Positions 48,101 to 58,317 of a stretch of DNA of 64,000 nucleotides are shown here, piece after piece. The stretch covers positions 1,480,001 to 1,544,000 of the forward strand of contig NC_025262.1 of NCBI RefSeq assembly GCF_000740895.1, given 5' to 3'. Origin of the DNA: Theileria orientalis strain Shintoku. Taxonomy: Eukaryota; Apicomplexa; Aconoidasida; Piroplasmida; Theileriidae. Below the pieces are notes generated by a model. It had not been told where the DNA came from, ran no database searches, and worked only from the letters and a program-made list of their open reading frames with translations. Each line of letters starts with the position of its first letter. Position 1 is the stretch's first letter. The position numbers and the translations under genes were made by a program.

Positions 48101-49834
48101 ACGGCAGGTCTCTGAAGGGCTTGATGAAGTGGCTCAGCGTGTGCAGAAGCGGAATGCTGAAGGACGGGTCCAGCGTCACTCCGCTGTTGCTGCTCGTCGA
48201 GTAGATCAAAAAGACTGCCAGCGCCAGTATGTTCGGCAGACTGATCCCCAGCCAGGAGCCGATCGACGTCAGCACCGTCCTCTTCATGCACAGCTGCAGC
48301 TCCATGATCCTGCTCTTCAGCACCGCCTCTCTGCAGAGCCCTATCCATCTGAACATCTTAAAGTTCGTCAGGTTTTCCAGGATCGTGAGCGTCTTCGAGA
48401 TTCTGTCGTCGATTCTCGTCACGTATCCCTTCACCAGCTTCGCCGACTGGCACTCCGAGAGTATCATCAGCACGCTCGAGACCACTATGAATACCACTGC
48501 CTTCAGGGACGTCCTTCCCACCTGGTGGTAGAGCCACCAGCCCACGATGAGTATCTTCACTGGGATTGCGCACAGGTCCACCAGCTTCAGGATTCCCCAG
48601 GCTATCTCCGATATGTCGAAGAGCGCCAGGTTCAGCAGACTGATGTCGTCCTCTCCTCGCCAGTTGTGGTCCTCGCTCTCCTCCGCGTTCAGTCTCGACG
48701 CATCTCTTTCTATCTTCACGTTGTTTTTACTGTCAAGCAGGTTACTGCTGTTGTGCAGCTTCGGCAGCATCGTTATGCTTATGCTTCCGTCTGTGTTCAT
48801 CCTTTTATGGCTCGACCCTCCTCCCTTCGGCACGTCGTTCACGTCGTAGTAGTTCTTCGCCATGATTCTGCTGAACAGGAACGAGAATAGCAGGTTCTCT
48901 ATCCTCAGCACCAGCCTCCTGTAGTAGAAGTAGTGGTGTCCGTCCGTCACTATGTCAAACAGGTTCACGCACAGCACCAGCAGTACCAGAAAGATATCTA
49001 CACATCAATTAGTCTATCTATCATCCGAATTCTCAGCCCATTTATTACTTCTACTCCATGCACTCATTGTCTCCATTGTCTAACTAAATACCCATCAGCT
49101 ACCTAACTATATACACTTCAGCTACCTATCAAAACAACCCATCAGGTACCTATCAAAACAACTCACTAGCTACCCTCTAGAAATCCTAACTACCCAGTAC
49201 CTAACTACCTATTCCTCATATATTACACACATCTAAGGAGCCCGTTTATTGTCTCTGGCACCTTTTGCTTCATCACTCTTTTCAGCAGAAATATATTTAG
49301 TATCTCGAAGACGTCGTTGACTATCGAGAAGAGGTACAGCAGCAGGAAGTTTTTCTTGAACACCTTCAGCACGCACAGTCTGCTTCTTCCTATAAACTTA
49401 ACCAGGCTGTTGCACTTGTCGTAGTCTCTGTACTCGTCCAGCAGGTTTCCAAACTCGTACGTGAAGTACTGGTCAAAGTCCGAGTCCGGCAGGTCTGGAA
49501 ATTCTTCGTGCTTCAGGTTCCCCTTGCTCGCCAACTTAATCCAATTAGTCATCCAGGAGAAGAAATAAAAGTTAAAGCCTGTGCTTTGGCAATAATCTAT
49601 GTACTTTGGCTCCTTCTTTTTATTTTTTTTCTTTCTTTTTCTACTCTTAGCATCCTCCTCTTTTTGTTCATTTTGTTCATTTTGTTCCTCATTATCAACT
49701 ACTTCAAGTGTGTCTAGTTCACCAGTTACTTTATCGCCAATTTCACTCCTATATTCTTTTTCAGACTGGCCAAAGTCCAAATTTTCTGGACTGGAATGAT
49801 TTGAACAGTCAACATTCGGGTTAGTTCCATCCAT
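42108..49834 (-). CDS. ABCC/MRP-type ABC transporter with one degenerate ATP site
   Basis: Nine exons (49231-49834, 47318-48997, 45702-47117, 45219-45544, 44951-45054, 44346-44877, 43944-44259, 42252-43083, 42108-42171) join to 1,957 aa, in the order TMD1-NBD1-TMD2-NBD2. NBD1 (about 690-1000) has lost its Walker A: the stretch reads KVIISGSNISEKFLF with no GK[ST]. It keeps a Q-loop region (IVSQNPWIPMGTV), a signature LSTGQKVRISLARSL (about 835) and Walker B KLIILDEIF. NBD2 has a perfect Walker A, GRTGAGKSTLLL (about 1654-1665), Walker B LILIDECF and an H-loop IVAHHKESL. Its signature is replaced by SDFDLQYLTLLRLYL (about 1871), and a 90-residue acidic insert sits before it. The N-terminal 90 residues are polar and Lys/Glu-rich. 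ABCC proteins export organic anions and conjugates; the substrate is unknown. Large low-complexity linkers are in exons 2 and 3. Confidence 0.85.
43205..43915 (-). repeat. 31-bp minisatellite, about 21 copies, inside the P-loop intron
   Basis: Near-perfect copies of a 31-nt unit (aactacctatcaactagtat plus aaataccaacc) fill most of the 860-nt intron 43084-43943 of the ABC transporter. Two copies carry the variant ending ccgccataccaacta (about 43665 and 43855), suggesting a higher-order duplication of about 190 bp. There is no spacer variation, so it is not a CRISPR array. Confidence 0.95.
46560..46770 (-). repeat. In-frame Asn-rich repeat (NKNNINNG) in the ABC transporter
   Basis: Within exon 3, tandem 24-nt copies encode Asn-Lys-Asn-Asn-Ile-Asn-Asn-Gly repeats, followed by degenerate NGIDDRDDN-like repeats. 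They lie between the NBD1 signature and its Walker B, where an insert must loop out of the fold. Confidence 0.85.
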
Positions 49835-50924
49835 TTTAATCTATTCAAATATATTGCGATTACTCTTCTTCGACTACTCAACTAAAAGCTTGTGTATTCT
49901 GTTTTTTCATGCTGATCAATCCAGCTACCATAGAGATCCTATTACGCCAAGGCTCTTTATTAGAACCGGTCTACCAAATGAAATGATTAATAAAATTTAT
50001 GGAATCCACCGATGCGATAAAAAAGAGAAAATATTTAATTTTATTTAGAACTACAAAATTCTTTGCAAATTATAGCTCAATTATACTAACTGTGCTAAAA
50101 CATTTATGAAATTATATAGATCTGATAATAAAGCTAATATGGATTTTGCGATTTATTCTGAACACTTTATGAAACGACATCACAATTTGTCTTGTTGTAG
50201 CTAGTCATCTGGGAAAATTTTAATCGAGCTCAAATCAGCTAGTTATTTAATAACTAATCCAGCCAATGTGCATTAAAATAATTATTCAAAAAAATTAAAT
50301 GGAGCATAAACTTGTTGAATCAGTGTGTAAAAATTCCAGATATATAACAGCGAATTTTAATGTAAATATATATTATTTATACATTACATATTATTTTACA
50401 AATGGATATGAAGTGTAATTTATCGAATAAATTAAAGGTAACAAATTCTAAGATCTGAGTACTGAGTCTAATTTTTTTAAGGGGTAGTTTCTAAAATTCT
50501 ACGAAATTTTAATTTAAAATAATCACAATTTAAATGTAATTCTTTAAATATATAAAAATGTGGAATAAGGATGATACGGTAGGAGAAAAGAAAAAGAAAA
50601 GTAATCCTATAAAAGATTTAGCTATAAAGATAAAAAACAAGATTAGAAGCATGGGAACTAAGTTTAAAGATAAAAAAAATCAATAACTTGTCAAAATATT
50701 TAAAATGTGAAAGTTAGAAATTATTTAATAATTGAACTTTATCACTATATTATGCTGGGAACAAATAGTTGGAATCTCCACAATTTTTAGATAATTTCTA
50801 TTTCGATACATTTGTAAATTATTTATGATAACTGTATGATACTTTTTAGTAGTATTGCCATTTTATGGTAGATCTAAATGAGTCTGTGCCGTATTGTAAC
50901 TAGGAAGGCTACAGAATACTCAAA
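49835..50924. other. Long divergent intergenic region
   Basis: A 1.09-kb AT-rich spacer between the starts of the ABC transporter (minus) and Nar1 (plus). It contains one small ORF listed separately (50558-50686), an isolated ATG followed by a donor-like gtaaca (50402-50437), and a 64-codon frame at 49854-50048 with no recognisable domain. No tRNA or repeat was seen. Confidence 0.5.
50558..50686 (+). CDS. Possible 42-aa Lys-rich protein
   Basis: An ATG frame of 42 codons (MWNKDDTVGEKKKKSNPIKD and onward) ending FKDKKNQ. It is very basic and could be a small nucleic-acid-binding or SERF-like peptide, or chance in A-rich DNA. There is no supporting splice or similarity evidence. Confidence 0.25.
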   Translation: MWNKDDTVGEKKKKSNPIKDLAIKIKNKIRSMGTKFKDKKNQ

Positions 50925-53182
50925 ATGTATTCAAACGCAGTGAAAATAGGAGGATTAAATGACTACCTAAGTCCAAGTGCAGATTGTGTGCTTCCACTGA
51001 TTAAGAAGGACGAAAAATGTGAAATAAAACTGAATGATAAAACACTTAATTTAGATAGGCACGCGGACCAGAGTTTTAAGAGTAATGTGCTGAAAGAGGA
51101 TATATACGCAAACAACAAGCTAAAAGTGACAAGGGTGGATAAAAATAATAAAATTTCAGTGGGATTGAGCGACTGTTTGTCATGTTCAGGATGTCTCACA
51201 TCCTCAGAGGAAATCCTGTTGAAGGACGATAATTACAGCAGAGTAGTGGAGAAAATGAAGGAATCTAACGTCTGTGTAGCGTCAATATCACCTCAGACGG
51301 TATTTATGTACTCGAGTTACTACGATATGGAAGCAGAAGAAGTGTTGCAAAGATTGAGCTACTTATTTAGAAAACTAGGAGCGAAACTAGTGTTTGACAT
51401 TGGATTCTCAGAGCTACTGGCTTTAAATCTGAGTAAGAAAGAGTTTATGGCAAAATATCAGAGGAAGCAAACAGGGAGTACCTCAGGCAGCCCTAATCAC
51501 ACTAAAAAGGACGCGGAAAGGGAGGCGACAGCCGATAGCGCGAGCGACGAAAATAGATGCTCCAGGCTCCCAATAATAAGTAGCCACTGCCCAGGGTGGA
51601 CTCTCTACGCGGAAAAAACACTGGACCAGGACTTAGTGGATAAAATAAGCGAAGTGCCGAGCAGCCAGATTATCCAAGGACTGCTAGTTAAGATTCTGTG
51701 CCACACCATGAACTATTACAGGAGAATATACAACATAAACTACTTTAGACTGTTTTATTCACTGGTAATAGGGTCATTTTATACAATTTACAGCAACAAT
51801 TGCAGCAAAAGCAATGATAATAACAGTAACACTAATAACAATAGCACGAACACAAAAAATAGCACAAACACAAACACGAGAAACAACAATAACACTTGTA
51901 GTGTAATAAAAGATGTTAAATTAGTTAACAAAGGCAACACACAGGATCTTACACACGATAAAGATAGTAAAAACGATAAAGTATACCACGTATGCATAGT
52001 ACCATGTTATGATAAGAAGTTTGAAACGATAAGAACTGAATATCAAATCGACTTCAATTCACTGTTAGGTATCAGTGTTAACAGCGACGATGTAAAAAGT
52101 CAAGGCCAAATAAAACGAGACCACAAACAATATGATAGTAAAGACCAAGATCAACACGAACAGGAAAAAAATGAAGAACAAGTGGACGAAAAGGAAAGTA
52201 TAGTTGATGATATACTATCAACGAGCGACGTTCAGAAGATACTGGATGACATGAATATCAGATTCGAAGATTTGAAGAAGTGTGAGATCGATTACTTGGT
52301 TGACTATACATATTACTTCAATAGATTCATGGGCCTAAGGAGATCAAAAGAGTCGGAAGAAAGAGAAAGGTTTCGAAGAGTCAGAGAAAACGATGACATA
52401 TATGACAGCATCAGCCTGAGGAAACTGATCAGAAGCTCGGAGCTGTACTGCGAAAGTGGAGGATTCGCAGAAGAAATATTCAAATGGGCGTGCAAGGAGA
52501 TACACAGTAAGTCGATTAAAAGTGTCGAGTTCAAGCAGACCATAAACAGCGACTTCAAGGTAAATTGCATCAGTTTCTGTAGGAAATATAGGTATTTACT
52601 CACACAAGTCCCCTAGTTATCAGAAGCCATAGTAAATACTAGTAGGATAAGATCTATGGAAAGAGATAGAGGCATTTTTGACTAAATTTATAGGAATGCG
52701 TACTGTACGACAGCAACAACGAAAAGGTGCTGCTAAGGTTTATTATCGCATACGGATTCAAAAACGTAAAAAACGTAATCAAGATGCTGAAAACAATGCA
52801 AAGCTCGAGTAACAGAAGCTCTAAAAATGACGTAATCGGGGGCAGTAGATTGGACTACATAGAGCTGATGTCGTGTCCTGGGGGATGCTTCAACGGAGCT
52901 GGACAAGCGATTGTCAGCAAAAGGAAGGCAGAAAGGGGGCTAATTGAATCAATAAGCAAGTACGCTCCCGCGGAACTGGTCAGGTGGCTAAAAACGAATG
53001 ACGGGAAAGACGTGGAGACATTGAGTTCGAACTCGCTAGAAAATTTCATAAAACAGACTACCTACGCAAACACGGACAACACCGTGTGTGAATACTTCGC
53101 AAGTTTGATTAAAACACTCGAGGTCAAATACCGGTTAAAGTCGATGACGACTACCAATACAAATATTAACCTACAATGGTGA
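50925..53182 (+). CDS. NAR1: Cytosolic Fe-S cluster assembly factor Nar1 (iron-only hydrogenase-like)
   Basis: Exons 50925-52559 and 52694-53182 join to 707 aa. The N-terminal [4Fe-4S] ligands C21 (LSPSADCVLP), C84, C87 and C90 (LSDCLSCSGC) match the Nar1 pattern. The hydrogenase-like site is complete: C222 (SSHCPGW), C361 (VPCYDKK), and C606/C610 (SCPGGCFNG). The stretch SEVPSSQIIQGLLVK is also typical. Nar1 acts late in the cytosolic Fe-S pathway, passing clusters from the Nbp35 scaffold to the targeting complex. The protein is about 200 residues longer than yeast Nar1 because of two inserts, an Asn/Thr run (about 293-324) and an acidic Gln/Glu region (about 385-430). NTH1, a likely client, lies 5 kb downstream. 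Confidence 0.92.
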
Positions 53183-53668
53183 ATTTTTAATAAATAACAA
53201 TAGAAACACACAAGTCAAGTCAAAAAATAATCAACTTCTTAAAATTCATCATGTACATATAGTGCAAAGTTAACACACGGATGTTGTCTAATTATCATGA
53301 TTTAAGTGTACATTTGAAAAATTATAGAATAGTTTTACTGTATAATCAATTTAACAATTACGCCAGGGTTAAAAGGAAAGTTAAAGTTAACGGAAATTAT
53401 TAATGTGGCTTCTTTGTGTTGGGTAATGATTCCTGTTTTCATAAAAAGTTACATTAAACATTTGATTAGCAACATGTCTGCCTTTAACTACTATCAAAAT
53501 TGAATATGAATCTGAATCGATTTAAAGCTAAATCATCACTAAGTTCCAGGTTCCGATTCAGGGCGTCTCCATTTACAACTAGAAAGGTTATAGAAGGATA
53601 TCATCGATCATTGAGAAAGATGATAACGAAAGCATAATATGTACTATATATGTTACAAAATTAGTGTG
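53183..53668. other. Spacer between convergent genes, with one small ORF
   Basis: An AT-rich gap between the 3' ends of Nar1 and the polytopic membrane protein. A 43-codon ORF is listed separately. Nothing else was seen. Confidence 0.5.
53506..53637 (+). CDS. Possible 43-aa basic protein
   Basis: An ATG frame encoding MNLNRFKAKSSLSSRFRFRA followed by a short TTRKVIEGYHRSLRKMITKA end. The Arg/Lys/Ser-rich start and helical end resemble a tiny organellar ribosomal protein, but no family is recognised and the length is close to chance. Confidence 0.3.
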   Translation: MNLNRFKAKSSLSSRFRFRASPFTTRKVIEGYHRSLRKMITKA

Positions 53669-55327
53669 TCACAGATATTTCTTTACATCCAGCTTGAAAT
53701 CACTTCCAGTATCTTTCCAGGCGCGAATGAAAGTTTGTCTGAATATGTACCATCCAGTGTTTCTCCTAGACATTCTATGATTGGGTCTGAATTTGGGGAG
53801 GCAGTATCCAAGGCTGACCCGTGTTTCATTGTATCCTACTGATAACTTCGAAAAAACAAAACGCATAAACAGTGCGGATAAGATGTGCACGGTCAAGAGA
53901 CTATTGCTTCCCTCAACCCTTGTTATCTTTAATTCAGGTCCATTAGTGCCATCATTCTGATAACCTGTGTTCCCAGAATTTGTTCCCTCAGATCCGTTTT
54001 TAGCAACATTGCTTATTTCATGTTCAGTTTCATTTTCAAAGCCTCTTTTAACTATCTTCGCAACTCCCGCAAAACTCAGAGGATCCATGAACCCGTTACA
54101 GAATACAAGGATTAGTGTTGAATACGAGACTTGTTCAGCGGAGTTGATAAATGATCTGAACAATCTGACCCTTGAATGAATGGCCATGAAAGCAGAAACA
54201 CCCACCAAAATCATTAAAATCAATAAAGCCCAGAAAGAATTGAAGACCGGAGTCCACTTTTGAAATGACCTAAAAGATTCAACGAAGAACAAAACCAAGG
54301 GCCCCAAAATGTTAGCGACTGGAACGAGCATGTTTATTATGTGACACCTATCTCTCCTGACAAGAGCATAAGGGAGCACGCCCGGGAACAAAAAGTCCTT
54401 GAACATAGATCCGCCGAAGAACATTAGGAATGGAGAGAGCGCCCTAAAAAAGGTTATGCCAAAACCCATTTCTTTAACTACTATTTCTGCAATGTCTGCT
54501 TTAATTGTTTGATCAGGGATGTTTTTACACATTTCGGGTAGTTTCACCATATTCCTCATTATGATAACAGATTCGAACCATTTATTGGAAAAAAAATAAT
54601 CCAAAATAGGACGTTCTTTTACTACTATATTAATATTATCTTCTGATTCACTTGAACCTTTCATACATTCTTCTAAAAATCCTATATCTACAGCAGAAAT
54701 AGTGTTACAAGAACTAAAGTTATAATATATCCAAGCGACAACGGCGCACCCTGTCATTATAACTCCAATCCACACCAGGAACTTAATCATGAGCAAAGGA
54801 GACTTTCTTAATAAATAATCAAGAATCAACTGAATAAAAAGAATGAAGAAGCGAGATGCATTGACAGAAAAAGCAATGACCAATGAATGCTCAGGAACAA
54901 GTCCAATAATAGAAGCGTGGAAGTAGCCGAAGAAAAAAGCCTCAATACTTAAAATTACATACACATAGTATCCCAATTGCGATGACTTGTAGAGATAAAA
55001 TAGAAAAACCACTCTCAAAATTAATACACCAATAAAAGAACCCATACTAACCAGCTTACGAATATATTGTTTACCGTCGGGGTAAATCTTCTTTGACATT
55101 TCTGAGACCACCAGTTCAGAAGCTGTACCAGCAGCGATTAGCATGCATCTGAAGCTAAACAGCTTGCTGAAGTAAATACTAATGTTATTAAGTGGAATTT
55201 TAAATGCTACGGAGAAGTGTGCCGATGTAACATCGATTTGGTGCATTATCAGATGCGATGATAAGGCGATGAACGCTGCGATAAGCTTACAGATGGTATT
55301 ACTATTACCAGGAGATTTCTCAGACAT
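53669..55327 (-). CDS. Polytopic membrane protein, transporter-like (ENT/MFS-like topology)
   Basis: A single exon of 552 aa with about 10-11 hydrophobic segments. Six lie in the first 205 residues, then comes a polar loop (about 205-295), then five more, with a second polar loop (about 440-475) before the last. An 11-helix layout with a large loop after helix 6 is typical of equilibrative nucleoside transporters and some MFS carriers. Conserved-looking bits such as GFMDPLSFAG and PDGKQYIRKLVSMGSFIG are not diagnostic. Piroplasmids salvage purines, so a nucleoside carrier is plausible but unproven. The C-terminus is basic and aromatic. Unlike its neighbours it has no introns. Confidence 0.6.
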   Translation of the reverse strand: MSEKSPGNSNTICKLIAAFIALSSHLIMHQIDVTSAHFSVAFKIPLNNISIYFSKLFSFRCMLIAAGTASELVVSEMSKKIYPDGKQYIRKLVSMGSFIGVLILRVVFLFYLYKSSQLGYYVYVILSIEAFFFGYFHASIIGLVPEHSLVIAFSVNASRFFILFIQLILDYLLRKSPLLMIKFLVWIGVIMTGCAVVAWIYYNFSSCNTISAVDIGFLEECMKGSSESEDNINIVVKERPILDYFFSNKWFESVIIMRNMVKLPEMCKNIPDQTIKADIAEIVVKEMGFGITFFRALSPFLMFFGGSMFKDFLFPGVLPYALVRRDRCHIINMLVPVANILGPLVLFFVESFRSFQKWTPVFNSFWALLILMILVGVSAFMAIHSRVRLFRSFINSAEQVSYSTLILVFCNGFMDPLSFAGVAKIVKRGFENETEHEISNVAKNGSEGTNSGNTGYQNDGTNGPELKITRVEGSNSLLTVHILSALFMRFVFSKLSVGYNETRVSLGYCLPKFRPNHRMSRRNTGWYIFRQTFIRAWKDTGSDFKLDVKKYL

Positions 55328-55989
55328 TAAGCTTCATTGTGTTAAATCATAGTGATTCCTGCTAGTCTATGGTGAAAATATTGAAATGAGTGAATAACCA
55401 TAGCTAGAAGGCACTGCGTTTAATAATTGAGTGAAGACAGTTAAATCTTTAAATTTCGTGAGTAAAGCGTGAATAGGAGCCCCGTTTTGAGCAAAAACAA
55501 AGTGGTGTACTAAAAATACATAGTATGGGATGACAACAATTGGAACAAGGCCACGAAGAGAACTAGCAATAACCGATGGGGTGGCCGACAACGCCGATTA
55601 TAAAAACGACTAAAAACTAATACGAGTTAATTTATAAAGAGGGCGTTGTAACTTTATGTGTATTGAGGTGTGTTGGTTTAATTTGCGATAGGTTTATTTA
55701 CCCTTGATCGCGCAAATGGACAAATAAGAATAAGTCCAAAGAATGGGAGAACAAGTAAACAAGGGGTAGAAAGTTACTTTCCTCGATCACGAACCTAATA
55801 AGAATTTAAGATTACAATCATTGAGTTCAATATTGATTCTGAATGAGGATGTGATAAGGTGCAATTGGTGATATAGAAACGACGTCAAGAAGAAAAATAT
55901 ACCTCGTCATAACATTATGAAACCAATTGCTATGAAAACGGGCGATATTAAGCAATAGGCCGTAACCTAAAGTGTAAAGGAAGCTAATG
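55328..55989. other. Spacer with an ATG-less open frame (55367-55591)
   Basis: Upstream of the transporter-like gene on the minus strand. A protein-like frame at 55367-55591 contains VPIVVIPYYVFLVHHFVFAQ but lacks an ATG and a clear splice partner. It may be a decayed exon or chance. The rest is AT-rich and should contain the promoter. Confidence 0.35.
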
Positions 55990-56437
55990 TTACAGAAATT
56001 TAAAACTTAAAGAGAAATTTGACTCTGAAGATCCTGCCGAGTCAAAAACACACAAGTTTGTGAAGATGTGGTACCTGTATTGACACCAAACGAGTGAGGA
56101 AACGTAAAATATTGAGTGAATATGTGTTTTGGTGTTTATATCCTGAAGATGTCCTCGTATATTGACTTACGGCCCATAAAATTACCCCAGAACGATCATG
56201 GTGTATAGTAGATCTTGTGACTCCGAAAACAGTCAGATTATATATACATCCAGTGAAATTAATTCCCATCGCATATGTCATTGTTTTCAGACTGTGTTTG
56301 TTTAATTTTCTAATGAATTGAACTGCGTTTTTATCCATAGATATGAAACGCAGTATCCTCCAATATGGAATCCTTTCGGCAGCTGCAATATCCATCAGTA
56401 AATCAGGCACTCTATCCTCATAACGAAAATACTTCAT
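55990..56437 (-). CDS. Hypothetical 139-aa protein
   Basis: Exon 1 56171-56437 and exon 2 55990-56142, separated by a 28-nt intron with consensus donor gtaagt and acceptor cttcag, give 139 aa. The protein starts MKYFRYEDRVPDLLMDIAAA and has moderately hydrophobic stretches (MTYAMGINFTGCIYNLTVFG; IFYVSSLVWCQY). No family is recognised. Reading through the intron is also possible (the frame stays open), giving a different 131-aa C-terminus. The spliced version looks more protein-like. Confidence 0.5.
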
Positions 56438-56942
56438 GATCCCGTAGAATGATATATATCAAGCTCTGACCTGAAAATTATGATCTAGAATGCTCTCATA
56501 GAACCGGTTCTATCATGAGTGCCACCTTTTCAGAACCCGTTTTACTATTTACACCACTGGGTGTATACGAAAATTTGGATTAAAATATGTACATATACAG
56601 ATACTTTGAGTATTTTAGAGTTGAAATTTTTAAAATAAAGTTGGCTACCTGCTGTTGATCAATCGCCAATTTAACAAGTATATATGTGATTTTAATGTTA
56701 CCATGGGTTAAATTCCGTCAAGAAAACGCCATCGTATCAGTTTTTTTCGATTAGTAATGAAGATTATTTTTATCTTTCGAATATTTATATATTTAAGCGA
56801 CCGTTTATCTACGTCGACAATTAAACGGAATTAACATTACACGCTCAGCTTAAAAATACAAACATATCTGTTTTTTCTATATATATGTATTATTAAGAAT
56901 TCAGTTAGTGAATGGTATCAAATATTAGTGAAAACAAGTAAA
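56438..56942. other. AT-rich spacer
   Basis: Between the eL19 stop and the upstream end of the 139-aa gene, both on the minus strand. A short inverted stretch around 56505 (gaaccggttc) is palindromic. No gene or RNA was seen. Confidence 0.5.
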
Positions 56943-57717
56943 TTATAAGGCTGACAGTTTCGCCTTCCTCTTCTCCTTCAACATCTTAGATTTAGCTCTT
57001 AGAGCCTCTATAACTTCGTTTTCAGCCTTTTGCTTTACCCAGGCGTTCTTCTGAGAGTGGATTGCCTCGAGAAGAACGCGCTTGTTCTTGAACTGGTTAC
57101 CCTTGCACCTCATGTAGAAATTGTGGTACATATGGGAGTCGATCTTCTTTGAGTCCCTAAGCTTCCTTAGGAGACGACGTAGAACACGCTGGCGCCTCAT
57201 CCACAGTAACTTGGGAGGCTGCCTAACGCCCTTGGAACCTTTCCTCTTACCAATGCCAGTGTGCCTCCCCAGTCTTTTCGAGAGGTGATATAGCCTGATT
57301 CTAGATCTACTGTGTGGAGCTATGCTCTTCTTAAGAATTAAACCGTCACTGATCAATTTTCGAACGCTGAATCGAGAATTCGCCATGGCAATCTCACTCG
57401 ACTCGTTTGGGTCAAGCCAGACACGGCGCTTACCACAGCGGAGAACAGAAGCGGCAAGTCTTTTCTGCAAACGAAGCATCTGAAAAGTAATTATTAGATA
57501 AGCAGGTATCAAATTATAAATATAGCTATGGCGCAAAATAGGGATAACGACAGGGTAGCAATCTCCAAAAAATAAATTACAAATTTGAGCTTTAGGTAAA
57601 TAAAATAAAACAATACAAGAAGGATATAATAAATATGGCAATTAGCTATTCTTATAACAAAAAGAAGGAATCAAAATAGAGGAAAGAGATAAAAAAGTAT
57701 GCATGGGGACTCACCAT
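56943..57717 (-). CDS. RPL19: 60S ribosomal protein eL19
   Basis: A 3-nt first exon (57715-57717, the ATG itself), a 235-nt intron with donor gtgagt, and a second exon 56943-57479 give 179 aa. The protein is a clear eL19: [69 protein letters not shown] and [14 protein letters not shown]. An intron directly after the start codon is common in eukaryotic ribosomal protein genes. If the second exon's own ATG were used the protein would be one residue shorter. Length matches apicomplexan orthologues; the long C-terminal tail of animal eL19 is absent. Confidence 0.95.
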
Positions 57718-58317
57718 CTTTGCGAATAGATTTACCCGTAAATTTTAAATTATTTTAGTTAAAATTCTAGTCAAAGTATAGGTAGATGTATCCTGAAGGT
57801 CAAACCGAATAGAAGCCTATGGGGTGGCGACTGTGTATTACCCATGATGGCAAGATTCCATCTTAATTTTAAACTCTGATCAAATTTACGATACATGGTA
57901 CAGAAACAACACTCTGGACTACCAATGGTTAACAAATTTACATTCACACTACCTGATGCATATTAGTTACACCGCACTTGATGTGTAAAATATAATGAGG
58001 GTTCCTTTTTTTAAATATTTTGTCGAATTCTTGACTATAATTTTGATAACATTGCAGTCAATAGTTAGAGCATTCCGATTTTATAATACTTCATCTACGA
58101 GAGCTTACGGTGTGTTTACAATTTGCTAATATAAGAATATGCATTGTTTAATGTAATATAACAGTCTTCCGTTACTTAAATTAAGTCACATACAGTTATT
58201 TATCGTTTATATAAGTATTGATGGAGTTAACACTAATTTTTAGGATGGGCAGCACCTAACTTCGTTCGCCGTAGCTACGTGATAGACATAGCAAACTGTC
58301 TTAATAACAACGTTGAC
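57718..58317. other. Divergent promoter region; open leader before NTH1
   Basis: Between the eL19 start (minus) and NTH1 (plus). The NTH1 frame is open back to 58243, where ttttag could be an acceptor. The added residues (WAAPNFVRRSYVIDIANC) are basic and could belong to a targeting leader made with an unseen upstream exon. Nothing else was seen. Confidence 0.4.

Noticed and set aside
47985..48890. A 301-codon plus-strand open frame
   Set aside because: Antisense of the ABC transporter TMD1 exon. The sense strand encodes membrane helices and NBD motifs; this frame has no recognisable features.
49854..50048. A 64-codon plus-strand frame near the transporter start
   Set aside because: It overlaps the presumed transporter promoter, has no domain and shows no coding-like composition.
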